From positions 93,832-157,831 of the forward strand of contig JAHDWA010000020.1 of NCBI GenBank assembly GCA_023382535.1: a DNA stretch of 64,000 nt, read 5' to 3'. The DNA comes from Anaerolineae bacterium (GTDB taxonomy: Bacteria > Chloroflexota > Anaerolineae > 4572-78 > J111). The notes under the pieces are model-generated. The model ran no database searches and was not told the DNA's origin. It was given only the letters and a program-made list of their open reading frames with translations. Position 1 is the first letter of the stretch. The number at the start of each line of letters is the position of its first letter. The position numbers and the translations under genes are program-made. Of this stretch, positions 9,140 through 18,113 are shown piece after piece.

Positions 9140-9439
9140 ATGTCCTCCCCTAAGGTCAATCAGTCCACGATCGTTCACCACACCATAGCCTATCGAGCAG
9201 AAACCGAGAATACGAATCCAGATGCTCAGGTTTGGGAGTTCATTTGCCCCTATTGCAATTACAGGGCCAGCTATACCAAACTCAGTCCGATGGTGAGTTC
9301 GCTCACGATCTTGCACCAGGGTGATTCCCTGGTCCGCCACCGGAACAGTTTTGCCTCGGAGAAAAAGGAAGAAACTTGGTTAACACCTGCTTTGCGCCAG
9401 CAGATGGAAAATCTGCTGCAAGATGTGAACATGGATTAG
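9140..9439 (+). CDS. Small conserved-looking protein with CPYC motif
   Basis: A 99-residue protein of unknown function, preceded by GAAAGG a few bases before the ATG. It contains FICPYCNYRA at about residues 34-43, a single CxxC knuckle like half of a zinc ribbon, or a redox pair. There is no signal peptide or membrane span. The C-terminus is acidic and helical. A good intrinsic terminator (9514-9547) ends the unit 75 bp downstream, and an inverted-repeat region lies upstream, which supports a real, separately transcribed gene. Confidence 0.55.
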   Translation: MSSPKVNQSTIVHHTIAYRAETENTNPDAQVWEFICPYCNYRASYTKLSPMVSSLTILHQGDSLVRHRNSFASEKKEETWLTPALRQQMENLLQDVNMD

Positions 9440-9471
9440 TTGTTATCTCTGCTTGTTATTACCCGGCCCCA

Positions 9472-9488
9472 CAGGTGCATCGCACCTG
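9472..9488 (+). other. Perfect 7-bp hairpin
   Basis: CAGGTGC-ATC-GCACCTG forms a 7-bp stem with a 3-nt loop. It has no T-tract and lies between the stop of the CPYC gene and the true terminator. Confidence 0.4.
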
Positions 9489-9513
9489 AGCAGTTACTTC
9501 TCTCCTGTACCCC

Positions 9514-9547
9514 AACGCCCTGGATTTCCCGGGGCGTTTTGCTTTTT
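9514..9547 (+). terminator. Intrinsic terminator
   Basis: AACGCCC (9514-9520) pairs with GGGCGTT (9532-9538), followed by TTTGCTTTTT. It ends the CPYC-protein transcript before the amidotransferase gene. Confidence 0.7.
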
Positions 9548-9624
9548 AATGACCCTTGTAATACTTTTATGGCGTGGTGCCTGGGTCCGTTAATCTTACA
9601 TCCTGCGTAATTTGGAGGAAACAT

Positions 9625-10311
9625 ATGCTTGTCTATGTTGACCTGGAACATGACCGTCTGCAGCAGCAGCCAGACCTGTGGGAAAAAACACTGGCCCGGC
9701 GGCTAAAGCACAAGTACCGGCTGGAAGAACTGTCCGGCGATCTGTGCCTGATTGTGCGCTATAACCGAGTCAAGCCCGACCTGCTGCGGGAGTTGAATGC
9801 CCGCGCGGTGCTGGTCAGCGGCTGTTCCACCGACTTTGAGCACTATTCCGAGGAGAGCCTGGCCGGGCTGCGGGCGGTCTACCGGGAGGCGGCGCAGCCT
9901 ATCCTGGGCCTCTGTGCCGGCCATCAATTACTGGCCGAAACTTACGGGGCGGAAATCGGCCCGCTGGGCCTGCTTTCCCCTGGCGAACCCGACCCGTATC
10001 ATGACACCTCTTGGCCAGGGATGAAGCAGGAACACGGCTTTATGCCGGTGACCCTGCGCCGGCAAACCCACCCTTTGTTCAACAATTTGGCGCAGCGGTC
10101 TGCTTTCTTTCAAGCGCACTATTGGGAGGTCAAAGCGCCGCCGCCGGGTTTCCTGGTGCTGGCCGAGAGTGATTTGTGCCGGGTCCAGGCTATCGCTCAC
10201 ACCGACCGCCCCCTTTTTGGCGTTCAATTTCACCCCGAAGAATACGACCAGGCCCATCCCGATGGGCGGCGGCTACTGGAGAATTTCTTGAGAATGGTCA
10301 ATGCGAAATAA
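9625..10311 (+). CDS. Class I glutamine amidotransferase-like protein
   Basis: A 228-residue protein starting at the ATG preceded by TTGGAGGAAACAT; an in-frame upstream start at 9574 lacks this signal. The nucleophile elbow GLCAGHQ (Cys97) and the later FHPEEYD (His203, Glu205) give the complete Cys-His-Glu triad of class I (TrpG-type) glutaminases. These hydrolyse glutamine and pass ammonia to a synthase, or act as free-standing peptidases. It is followed after 62 bp by an ATP-grasp-like gene, suggesting a two-component amide-forming or ligase system. There is no membrane segment. The substrate cannot be told from sequence. Confidence 0.85.
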   Translation: MLVYVDLEHDRLQQQPDLWEKTLARRLKHKYRLEELSGDLCLIVRYNRVKPDLLRELNARAVLVSGCSTDFEHYSEESLAGLRAVYREAAQPILGLCAGHQLLAETYGAEIGPLGLLSPGEPDPYHDTSWPGMKQEHGFMPVTLRRQTHPLFNNLAQRSAFFQAHYWEVKAPPPGFLVLAESDLCRVQAIAHTDRPLFGVQFHPEEYDQAHPDGRRLLENFLRMVNAK

Positions 10312-10373
10312 CCAGGGCGGGCTTTGGAAAGTTTTAACCATCCTCTAATCCCGGCAGAACTGGTGATATCCGA

Positions 10374-11765
10374 ATGATGGGCCAAAATTTTGAATTACAA
10401 CGCCGGCAAATGAATGCCACCGGCATCGGCCTGGCCGGAGTGGATGGGGTCTGGTGGCTGCCGGCCATCGAACCATTCGCCCTGCCTGCTCAGGCAGCCC
10501 GCGATCTGGCCCAGATTGGTCAGGCTATCTTTGCCCTCTTTGATGCCGTGACAAGCCTGTATGGTACTCCGGCCGGGGCAGCCGCTGGTCTGGATGACAT
10601 GCTGACGTACAAAGTTCCGCCAAACATCTCACGCCTGATAAGCCAGGGCCGGGTCGAGTCTGTCCGCCCGGATTTTCAACTGGTCAGCCAGACCTCAAAG
10701 ATCTCAAAGACCTTTGAGGTCTCCTTTGTCGCCACCGAGTTGGAAATCTGCCCTTCGGCCCACGGCTACGCCCAGGCGATGCAAACCGGTTACGGCTTGC
10801 CCCCCGATTTGGTGGAGAGCTTCGCCCGCTACCTGAACGGCCGGGAACTGCTCTTGGTGGGGACGCAGCAGTGGAGCGAATTCCTGTTCGAGCAACTGGC
10901 TTTCTGCGGCGCCCTGGCTGAAGTTGGCAGCCGGGCCAGAGTATTGTATGATTTACCGGTAAGGGTAATGGCAGACCAAATCCGCCAGGGACAGCGCTGG
11001 CAGCCGCCCCTCTTCGGAATTAAGCAAAAACCGCCTGCTTGGAATGACAATCTGCTGGAGCGTATCCGGGCGCACGGATTTGAACCTTTCCTCTGGCCGG
11101 ATGAAACGGGCTGGCCAGAGGCCGTGGGTGATGCTGTTCTTTTTCGCTTTGGCTATGTTGACTGCTTTGGTCCGGATAAACTGCGATATTTTGAGCGGTG
11201 GCGCCGCCAGGGGGCGGCAGTGCTTAATCCGCCTGCATTTTTTCTGGACAGTAAGGCGGTCATGGTCGCGCTGAACCTGCCGCTGGTGCGGGAGTACGTC
11301 ACCGGCACCGACCCTAACACCCTGGCCGTCCTGGATCGCTGCATTCCCGAAACCCTGCTGTTGCGTCAGGAAACGCTGCCGCGCCTTGTGGCGGAAAAAG
11401 ATGCCTGGGTGATCAAATACGCTGGATTCGATGGCGGCAACCAGGCCTGGGGGGGACGCAGCCTGCAACTGGGCCTGAGTCACTCCGCTGCAAGCTGGCG
11501 GGAGGTGCTGGCGCAAGCCCTCCAATTACCGTGGCCGGTGGTGGCCCAGCGCATAGTGCCCTCGACGCAGGTAGATATTGCTTATGTGGATAGCCAGGGT
11601 GAGGTGCAACTAATGAAGCAGGGGGTCACTCGCCTGCGGACATTTTTTTTGCGCCAGGGTGCTGCCGCTGTTGCCTGCGGCTCGCATCTGACCGTAGCCG
11701 GCGGGACCATCCAAGTCTCTGAAGCGACCGACACTGTTCAGGCCCCAATCCTGTTTCGCGATTGA
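10374..11765 (+). CDS. ATP-grasp-like ligase of unknown substrate
   Basis: A 463-residue soluble protein. The C-terminal half resembles ATP-grasp enzymes: an LNPPAFFLDSKAVMVAL segment like the N-x-DSK entry of glutathione-synthase-like folds, then WVIKYAGFDGGNQAWGG, which looks like the ATP-binding strand and glycine-rich loop, then VVAQRIVPS. The N-terminal half (about 1-250) is not recognisable and may bind the acceptor. The ATG at 10374 has only a poor Shine-Dalgarno, and the next ATG at 10413 is possible. The preceding gene is a glutaminase, so ammonia channelling to a carboxylate is plausible but inferred. Membership of the ATP-grasp superfamily is moderately supported. Confidence 0.65.
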   Translation: MMGQNFELQRRQMNATGIGLAGVDGVWWLPAIEPFALPAQAARDLAQIGQAIFALFDAVTSLYGTPAGAAAGLDDMLTYKVPPNISRLISQGRVESVRPDFQLVSQTSKISKTFEVSFVATELEICPSAHGYAQAMQTGYGLPPDLVESFARYLNGRELLLVGTQQWSEFLFEQLAFCGALAEVGSRARVLYDLPVRVMADQIRQGQRWQPPLFGIKQKPPAWNDNLLERIRAHGFEPFLWPDETGWPEAVGDAVLFRFGYVDCFGPDKLRYFERWRRQGAAVLNPPAFFLDSKAVMVALNLPLVREYVTGTDPNTLAVLDRCIPETLLLRQETLPRLVAEKDAWVIKYAGFDGGNQAWGGRSLQLGLSHSAASWREVLAQALQLPWPVVAQRIVPSTQVDIAYVDSQGEVQLMKQGVTRLRTFFLRQGAAAVACGSHLTVAGGTIQVSEATDTVQAPILFRD

Positions 11766-11915
11766 AGTTCAACGAAACATATCTGCTCCGGGTGGCACAC
11801 TTGACCTAAATAGTAACGACGAAAGGAGGTATCAGCAGCTACCCGTTTATTGTCAAGTTGACCTGTCTCATCGTTAGCTTTAAGTCCACTATGACCAACA
11901 AGGAGGTTATACGTT

Positions 11916-12968
11916 ATGTCTCAAACCGATGCTGCTTCTCCTGGGCCTGGTTCGGCCAAACCCAAATCGCGCGGCCGGCAAATTGGTTGTGGTATTTTGG
12001 CGGTGGTGATTCTGGCTTGTGCCGCTTGCGCCGGGATTAATTTTTATCAATATACGGTGCAGCAACAGAATTACGAGGCCGGCCACGCCGCCTATCTCAA
12101 ATCAGATTGCGCGGCGGCCGTCCCTTTCTTTGATCAAGCCATCAATGGGGGTGGTTTGGGGGGTGATAGCAATGAGGCGGCCAAGGCGTCGGTCAATGAA
12201 AAGGCTGAGTGCCAGGAATTACAGAAAGCTGTTGACGCTCAAGCGAGCGGCGAATTTGGCACAGCGCTGGCCGGTTACGCCGGTTTTTTGGATACTTATC
12301 CGGAGACACCCCTGCTTCCGACAGTCCGCAGCCAGAGCGAAACCCTGTTCAAAGAGGGAGAGGCTATCGCTGAGCAGGCCGACCTGGCTTTATGCCAGCA
12401 GTTTGAAGCGCTGCGGACACAGGAATTGGTGCCGGCCAAAGAAGCGGCGCTGCCCCCCTTACTGCGGACCTGCGGCCAGGCCCACGAAGATAACAATGAC
12501 CCCACCAGCGCAATCAACTTGTATCAATTGCTCCTGACGGATTATCCCGATCATCCACTGGTCGAGGAAACCACGGCGGCTCTGGCTCGAGCCTCGGTAG
12601 CGGAAGCGCGGGCGGCCGGAGCCGGCAATATTCCGGCCCCGCAGAGCGTTGGCAGCAGTGGCAGCGGCCCGGCTACCGTAGTTATTCAAAACGACTCGCC
12701 CGAAAAGCTGAGCATCGTTTTTAGCGGCCCTGAAGCCCGCATCGAAGAGCTGGAAGCGTGTGCGAACTGTACCAACTATACCGGCGATGGCCCCGAGTCT
12801 TGCCCGGAGCAAGGTCCGGTAGGTACATATGAACTGCCTTCCGGTGATTATGATGTGGTCGTGAAATCTATCAGCGATGAAGGTGTCACCCCTTTTACCG
12901 GCCAATGGAGTCTGGCTACGGGCGACGAATATTATAGTTGTTTCTTCCTGGTGACAACTGTGCAATAG
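11916..12968 (+). CDS. Membrane-anchored TPR-like protein
   Basis: A 350-residue protein with AAGGAGG placed nine bases before the ATG. A short polar N-terminus precedes one membrane span at about residues 27-46 (CGILAVVILACAACAG), giving an N-in anchor. Residues 50-230 contain repeated helix pairs (YEAGHAAYLKSDCAAAVPFFDQAI, DAQASGEFGTALAGYAGFLDTYP) with TPR character. After a Gly/Ser linker, residues 245-350 form a beta-rich domain with four clustered cysteines (CANC, a later C, and a C near the end) that may form disulphides outside the cell. The function is unknown. A perfect 16-bp hairpin lies just after the stop. Confidence 0.75.
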   Translation: MSQTDAASPGPGSAKPKSRGRQIGCGILAVVILACAACAGINFYQYTVQQQNYEAGHAAYLKSDCAAAVPFFDQAINGGGLGGDSNEAAKASVNEKAECQELQKAVDAQASGEFGTALAGYAGFLDTYPETPLLPTVRSQSETLFKEGEAIAEQADLALCQQFEALRTQELVPAKEAALPPLLRTCGQAHEDNNDPTSAINLYQLLLTDYPDHPLVEETTAALARASVAEARAAGAGNIPAPQSVGSSGSGPATVVIQNDSPEKLSIVFSGPEARIEELEACANCTNYTGDGPESCPEQGPVGTYELPSGDYDVVVKSISDEGVTPFTGQWSLATGDEYYSCFFLVTTVQ

Positions 12969-12975
12969 CCGTGTT

Positions 12976-13012
12976 CGAGCTGGTTCTCAAACTCAGTTTG
13001 AGAACCAGCTCG
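12976..13012. repeat. Perfect 16-bp inverted repeat (possible terminator)
   Basis: CGAGCTGGTTCTCAAA (12976-12991) is fully complementary to 12997-13012 around a 5-nt loop. No T-tract follows, so it is either a T-less terminator or RNA-processing hairpin, or a repeat element. Confidence 0.5.
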
Positions 13013-13049
13013 CAAATCCGTGTAATCTGTGAATCACTTATTGTGGAGT

Positions 13050-13121
13050 TGTTACTACTCAGGTGACTGGCACTTTGCTCCAGTTAACCAGGTGCCAGTC
13101 ACCTTTGGTCCGAGCAGTTAC
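13050..13121. mobile_element. MITE-like palindromic repeat, copy 1
   Basis: About 70 bp with inverted ends. The left GTTACTACTC and AGGTGACTGGCAC are mirrored on the right by GTGCCAGTCACCT and GAGCAGTTAC. The centre CCAGTTAACC is itself near-palindromic. A second copy with the same ends but a different centre lies at 29285-29384. It has no coding capacity. Confidence 0.6.
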
Positions 13122-13140
13122 AAAGGAGTTTGTTTTTTAA

Positions 13141-13498
13141 CGGCTCGACTTGTCATGCGTCCTAATTCTTGATCAGGTTGGCCAACACTTGCTGAATCTG
13201 CTGGCGGTCTTCAAAAGCGAGGGGCAGGTGAAGCGGGACCAGCCTCGATCGGCTCGTTCGTTTCATCCACGCGGGATAAGCAGACTTTGAAAATAGTGCC
13301 GTGTCCGGGTTCACTGTAAACCCGGATATGCCCACTGCTCTGGTTAACCATACCAGGGACCGCAGCCAGCTCCGACATGTCTTCCAGCTTCAAGTCTATC
13401 AGGGCCAGCGCTGGCCTCTCCAGCCAAATTTGGTCCAGGGCGGTTTGGCCCCGCTCAACCCCAAACGCATTGTACCCTCATACCGCTTTGACAACTAA
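13141..13498 (-). pseudogene. Decayed two-component signalling remnants
   Basis: Read on the minus strand, three fragments lie together. From about 13478 a receiver-like piece reads GYNAFGVERGQTALDQIW followed by PALALIDLKLEDMS. It runs in frame into VNQSSGHIRVYSEPGHGT and IFKVCLSRV (13211-13393), the C-terminal end of a histidine-kinase ATPase domain. In another frame, 13162-13221 encodes DRQQIQQVLANLIKN, the N-box of such a domain, in the wrong order. A stop precedes the receiver piece. There is no start or complete domain. The C-terminal fragment resembles the matching region of the hybrid kinase at 37518-39443. It is probably debris from recombination between kinase genes. Confidence 0.65.
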
Positions 13499-13573
13499 GT
13501 TGACTTTTAAAATCAATCGCTATATTCTGAGACAGTTTGTAAATTAATGCTAATTGCCTGAGAGGAAAACATC

Positions 13574-15100
13574 ATGAGCCGAGAGAATCGCCGTAAAGAC
13601 CGTACTGTCCGCCGCGCCAAACCTTTCCCTCCCGGCCTGGAAGGAGGACGATACCAACCACTCTCCGCAGCCGAAGTCCAGCGCATTCATGAGGCTGCTC
13701 TGAGTGTACTGGAGCGCACCGGCGTGGAAATCCTGGAATCGGAGTGTCGTCTCCTCTTTGCCCAGGCAGGGGCCAAAGTGGACCCGGCTCGCAACCGGGT
13801 ATTTATCCCCCGCGGCCTCGTTGAAGCCGGTTTGAAGCAGGCCAACCGCCAGGTGATGCTGTACAGCAAGGACGGCCAGACCGATCTCGATCTGCGCAGC
13901 AAGCGCGTCCACCTGGGTACCGGCGGCGCGGCCATCCTCATCCTCGACCTGGAAACGGGCCGCGCCCGCGAAACCCGCCTGCGCGACCTGTACGACATCG
14001 GCCGGCTGGTCGAGACGCTGGACAACATCCACTTTTACCTGCGCCCGGTCGTCGCCCGCGAACTGTCGAATGAGGATATTGACCTCAACACCTTTTACGC
14101 CTGCCTGGCGGCGACCCACAAGCATGTCATGGGCGGCTGCTACTTCGCTTCCAAAGTAGCCGAAATCAAAAAGCTTGGCGCCCTGATCGCCGGGGGTGAG
14201 GACAAATTTTTGGAGCGGCCTTTCCTTTCCTTTAACCTGGGCTATATGGTCAGCCCGCTGCGCTTTGCCGCCGAAACCACCGAAACCCTGACGGCGGCCA
14301 TTCGGGCCGGTATCCCGGTAGCGCTGGTTTCTGCGCCCCAGTCGGGGGCGACGTCGCCCGCCTCGCTGGTGGGGACGCTGGTGCAGACGATTGCCGAGGA
14401 GTTAGCCGGGTTAACCTATGTGCAGTTGGTCCGCCCGGGCCACCCCGTTTTGCAGGGCGGCATGCCCCTGGTGGCCGACCTGCGCACCGGCAGCACCGCC
14501 GGCGGTTCGGCGGAACTGGCCCTCATGAATGCCGCCTCGGCCCAGATGTCCCACTTTTACGGCGTACCGATTTACAACACCTGCGCCTTGACCGACAGCA
14601 AAGTGCCCGATGCCCAGGCCGGGTTTGAAAAGGGCTTGACCACGGCAGTCACTGCCCTGGCCGGGGCCGAGTACAATCACCACGCCGCCGGCATGCTGGA
14701 ATCCATGCTGGCCGTAGCCTACGAACAGTACGTGATTGACGACGACATCAACGGCCAGGTCATGCGCCTGGTGCGCGGCCTGGAAGTGACCGAGGAGAGC
14801 CTCTCGCTTGACGTGATTCACGAGGTCTGTAACGGGGAAGGCCATTACCTGGGCCATCCTCAGACCCTGGCCCTGATGAACAGCGAGTACTATTATCCCC
14901 ACACCGCCGACCGGGCCAGCCGGGCCGACTGGGAAGCCGCCGGGGGGCTGGATATGCGCGAAAAAGCCCGCCGCCAGGCCCGCCAGACCCTGCAAACCTT
15001 CTTCCCGGAAATTGTGCCGGAGGAGGTGGACCGGCAGGTGCGGAACGAGTTCAATATTTTGCTGCCGCGAGAGGTGATGGTGCTGGGGGCGTATCCGTAA
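13574..15100 (+). CDS. MttB-family methyltransferase homologue (non-pyrrolysine)
   Basis: A 508-residue full-length member of the trimethylamine methyltransferase (MttB) superfamily, preceded by GAGAGGA ten bases before the ATG. Family features include the N-terminal LSAAEVQRIHEAALSVLERTG and AGAKVD, and the later NHHAAGMLESMLAVAYEQYV. No in-frame TAG interrupts it, so it lacks the pyrrolysine of true MttB. It belongs with MtgB-type enzymes, which move a methyl group from quaternary amines to a corrinoid protein. No corrinoid protein or corrinoid:THF methyltransferase is visible in this window. Two paralogues lie at 25385-26914 and 43975-45516, and this copy is the most divergent of the three. 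The substrate is unknown; glycine betaine-like compounds are a reasonable guess. Confidence 0.85.
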   Translation: MSRENRRKDRTVRRAKPFPPGLEGGRYQPLSAAEVQRIHEAALSVLERTGVEILESECRLLFAQAGAKVDPARNRVFIPRGLVEAGLKQANRQVMLYSKDGQTDLDLRSKRVHLGTGGAAILILDLETGRARETRLRDLYDIGRLVETLDNIHFYLRPVVARELSNEDIDLNTFYACLAATHKHVMGGCYFASKVAEIKKLGALIAGGEDKFLERPFLSFNLGYMVSPLRFAAETTETLTAAIRAGIPVALVSAPQSGATSPASLVGTLVQTIAEELAGLTYVQLVRPGHPVLQGGMPLVADLRTGSTAGGSAELALMNAASAQMSHFYGVPIYNTCALTDSKVPDAQAGFEKGLTTAVTALAGAEYNHHAAGMLESMLAVAYEQYVIDDDINGQVMRLVRGLEVTEESLSLDVIHEVCNGEGHYLGHPQTLALMNSEYYYPHTADRASRADWEAAGGLDMREKARRQARQTLQTFFPEIVPEEVDRQVRNEFNILLPREVMVLGAYP

Positions 15101-15170
15101 GGAATGATTTGCACGAAACCTGGTGGCTTTTTAAACTTGAGGGTTAGCAGTAATAAGAGGGATTATCGCC

Positions 15171-16109
15171 ATGCCATCGGTTTCTCATCCTAAGCCTGGA
15201 ATTGTTCGGACTTCGTTCCTGGCGCTGTTACAACTGGCCATTTTTCTCCTGGGGTTGTGGTGGGCCTGGCAGGCCTGGCAAAGCGCCGCAGGTGTCCCCA
15301 ATGACCGGTTTTGGGCGGCGATGGCCCTGGCCTTGTTTGCCGGCGGCTTGGCTCAGATTAATCTGATCGGCCCGCTGCGGGAACGATTTACCCCAATGCC
15401 GGCTTCCCTTTTGGCGCTGCCGGTACGTCTGTACCCCGATGGGACGCCGCAGGATTTGGTGTGGCCGATGTTTTCGCTGGCCTTTGCCTTTGGCGCACCC
15501 TTCCCGCCGCTCTTAATGCTTATCATTACGGCCGAAACCGGGTGGCTGGTTGAATTGCGCTTAATCTGGATTGGCCTGGCCCTGCTCTCGCTGTTTGTAA
15601 CCGGCGTAGGGATTTACATGGGCGGGCGAGCGTTGTATCGGAGGCTGAGCGGCGGACAGACGATTATAGAAGTGGAAAACGACACGATCCAGGCCGGGAA
15701 AATGATGCAAGGTTTTGTCTGGCACCAATCAGGTCGAATTCCCTCGGAGCGGATCGGAGTTGCTTTGGTTGGTCGAAAAACATTAACCAGGAGAGGCCGG
15801 CCCACCCGGACCGAGACCACCGACCTGTACCGGGAGGTGGTTGTTCCGGCGATGATACTCGACCCGGCCGCCGGTCCATGGCAAAAACATTTTTCCTTTA
15901 CCATTCCCGTAGAGGCCCCCTCCAGCGCCCCGCATACAGCCAATCCAATGATTGTTTGGGGGTTGGATGTTCGGGTCAACCTGAAAGACGCCCCTGATTT
16001 GACCCTGATCTTCCCTTTTACCGTCCATGGAATTGAGCCTGACGAGGAAGAAGATCTAGAGCTAGATGAGGTCAAGGCGGATTTTGGGGAGAATGACGCA
16101 ACCCGGTAG
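15171..16109 (+). CDS. Four-span membrane protein with soluble C-terminal domain
   Basis: A 312-residue protein with four predicted spans at about residues 13-34, 47-66, 100-121 and 128-150. A soluble region of about 150 residues rich in beta strands follows, ending in a strongly acidic tail (DEEEDLELDE). The C-terminal part (HFSFTIPVEAPSS, WGLDVRVNLKDAPDL) has the flavour of arrestin-like beta-sandwich domains, but I would not assign a family. It is preceded by AGAGGG and lies between an MttB homologue and the aldehyde oxidoreductase gene, on the same strand with short gaps. Co-transcription is plausible; the role is unknown. Confidence 0.7.
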   Translation: MPSVSHPKPGIVRTSFLALLQLAIFLLGLWWAWQAWQSAAGVPNDRFWAAMALALFAGGLAQINLIGPLRERFTPMPASLLALPVRLYPDGTPQDLVWPMFSLAFAFGAPFPPLLMLIITAETGWLVELRLIWIGLALLSLFVTGVGIYMGGRALYRRLSGGQTIIEVENDTIQAGKMMQGFVWHQSGRIPSERIGVALVGRKTLTRRGRPTRTETTDLYREVVVPAMILDPAAGPWQKHFSFTIPVEAPSSAPHTANPMIVWGLDVRVNLKDAPDLTLIFPFTVHGIEPDEEEDLELDEVKADFGENDATR

Positions 16110-16157
16110 AATTAGAAGAAGTTATTTATTCAACTACTGTTTGCAAGGAGCATTAAA

Positions 16158-18056
16158 GTGATTGGTGGAACACACGGAAAGATTCTGCACGTCAACCTGA
16201 CCACCGGCCAAACTCACATCGAGCAGCCCGGTGACGATTTCTACCGCCTGCTGGTCGGCGGGCGGGCGGTGATTGCTTATTTGTTGCTGCGCGATTTACC
16301 TCCCCGGACCGACCCGTTCAGCCCGGATAATCTGCTCATCTTTGCCCCCGGTATTATGCAGGGAACCAACCTGCCCGGTGCAGGCCGGCATGGCGTTGGC
16401 GGTAAATCCCCGCTGACCGGGGCTATCGGCAGCGCCGAAGCGGGCGGCTGGTGGGGCCACGAATTCAAGCGGACCGGCTTTGATGCCCTGGTCATTCGCG
16501 GGCGGGCCGAAAGGCCGGTTTATTTGTGGATTCACGATGGCGAGATTGAAATCCGGCCGGCGGAGCATTTGTGGGGATTGCAAACTGCTCCGGCTCAGGC
16601 GGCTATCCAGGAGGAATTAGGCGACATACGCATCCGGGTGGCCCAAATTGGCCCCGCGGGCGAAAACAGGGTGCTCTACTCCGCAGTGATGCACGACATC
16701 AATCGGGCCGCCGGGCGCAACGGCATGGGCGCGCTCATGGGGTCGAAGAACCTCAAGGCGGTGGCCGTGCGGGGTACCATCAATGTGCCGGTGGCGGCAC
16801 GACAGCAGGTTACGGGTGTCGCCAAGTGGCTGGGAGCCAACTATAAGGAATTGGCGGCCTGGGCCGCGGCCGGCATTGGCCGGGGAACGCAGGACTCGCT
16901 GGCGAACTGGGCCTACTTCGGGGCGCTGCCGACGCAGAATTTCGGCGCGCCTGTCTTTGAGCACCCCGAACTGCTCAGCGGCGAGCGCAATTACGAGATG
17001 TTTTTGAAAGAGCGCGACACCTGCCAGGCCTGTCCCATCACCTGCAAGCAGGTCTTTGAAAACGAGGACGAAAACCCGTACCGCAAGCTGGACCCCGCCT
17101 ACGGCGGCGCGGAGTATGAGGCAATGGCCGCCTTCGGCCCGTCTTGCGGGGTGGAGGATAATCTGGCGGTCCTGAAGGCCAATGAGCTGGCCAATGCCTA
17201 CGGGCTGGATGCCATTTCTACCGGCGCGTCTATCGCCTTTGCCATGGAATGTTTTGAAAATGAAATCATTGGAGTCGAGGATACCGGCGGGCTGGAGTAC
17301 CGCTGGGGCGACGGTGATCTGGTCGTCCGCTCGGTCGAAATGATTGCCCGGCGGGAAGGGTTTGGCGACGTCCTGGCCGACGGGGTCGCCCGCATGAGTA
17401 AACATTTTGGGCCGGGGGCCGAACCGTTCAACCTGACCATCAAGGGGCAGGAACTGCCGATGCACGAACCCCGGCTCAAGCAGGCCATGGGCCTGGGTTA
17501 TGCCGTCGCCCCGGTCGGGGCCGACCACATGATGAACATCCACGATACGGATTTTGCCAGCGAAGGGGGCGGGCTAAAACGGGTCAACGCTGCGTTGGCC
17601 CGGAAAGTCGGGCCGCTGTCGCTGCAAGACCTGGGCGAAGACAAAATGCAGGTCTTTTACACCGATGTCAACTGGATGCACTTCCAGGACTGCGCCATCA
17701 ACTGCCACTTTTATCCCTATGAATATGACCACCTGGCCGCAGCGCTTTCGGGCGTCACCGGCACCCCGTACAGCATTCACGATATTCTGGCCGTTGGCGC
17801 GCGGGCGCAAACCCTCTCCCGCCTGTTCAATCTGCGCGAGGGCTTCACCGCCGACGATGACAAGCTGCCCAAGCGGGTGATGAAAGCCTTCAAAGAGGGG
17901 CCGCTGGCGGGTGTTGAAATCAACGAGGAGTCCTTCAACTGGGCCAAGCGCCGTTATTATGAATTGATGAAGTGGAACCCCGACACCGCCGTGCCGAGCG
18001 CCGAGTGTTTGCGGGAGTTGGGGTTGGAGAAGTTGTTGGAAAAAGTATTAACGTAG
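16158..18056 (+). CDS. Tungsten-containing aldehyde:ferredoxin oxidoreductase family protein
   Basis: A 632-residue protein starting at a GTG with AAGGAG upstream. Its length and order match the AOR family: N-terminal GKILHVNLTTGQTHIEQP, GGRAVIAYLLL, then the cofactor-binding GRHGVGGKSPLTGAIGSAEA, GMGALMGSKNLKAV, and a 4Fe-4S motif CQACPITC near residue 292 with a later CAINC. Such enzymes oxidise aldehydes to acids using a tungstopterin and reduce ferredoxin in the cytoplasm. In this context it could remove aldehydes produced by amine demethylation (inference). It is oxygen-sensitive in characterised examples, which contrasts with the oxygen-using sarcosine oxidase nearby. No pterin-synthesis genes are in the window. 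Confidence 0.88.
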   Translation: MIGGTHGKILHVNLTTGQTHIEQPGDDFYRLLVGGRAVIAYLLLRDLPPRTDPFSPDNLLIFAPGIMQGTNLPGAGRHGVGGKSPLTGAIGSAEAGGWWGHEFKRTGFDALVIRGRAERPVYLWIHDGEIEIRPAEHLWGLQTAPAQAAIQEELGDIRIRVAQIGPAGENRVLYSAVMHDINRAAGRNGMGALMGSKNLKAVAVRGTINVPVAARQQVTGVAKWLGANYKELAAWAAAGIGRGTQDSLANWAYFGALPTQNFGAPVFEHPELLSGERNYEMFLKERDTCQACPITCKQVFENEDENPYRKLDPAYGGAEYEAMAAFGPSCGVEDNLAVLKANELANAYGLDAISTGASIAFAMECFENEIIGVEDTGGLEYRWGDGDLVVRSVEMIARREGFGDVLADGVARMSKHFGPGAEPFNLTIKGQELPMHEPRLKQAMGLGYAVAPVGADHMMNIHDTDFASEGGGLKRVNAALARKVGPLSLQDLGEDKMQVFYTDVNWMHFQDCAINCHFYPYEYDHLAAALSGVTGTPYSIHDILAVGARAQTLSRLFNLREGFTADDDKLPKRVMKAFKEGPLAGVEINEESFNWAKRRYYELMKWNPDTAVPSAECLRELGLEKLLEKVLT

Positions 18057-18113
18057 ACTTGTCTCGAATAAAGCCTCGACTCCTATCCCGAGTTCAAAGG
18101 AAGGATATAGAAA

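Noticed and set aside
11822..11857. A second small gene behind the strong AAAGGAGG at 11822
   Set aside because: No start codon lies within usable distance; the next gene has its own AAGGAGG before 11916.
13574..15100. True pyrrolysine-containing MttB
   Set aside because: The full-length frame has no in-frame TAG, and no pyl genes are seen in the window, so it is a non-pyrrolysine homologue. The same holds for 25385-26914 and 43975-45516.
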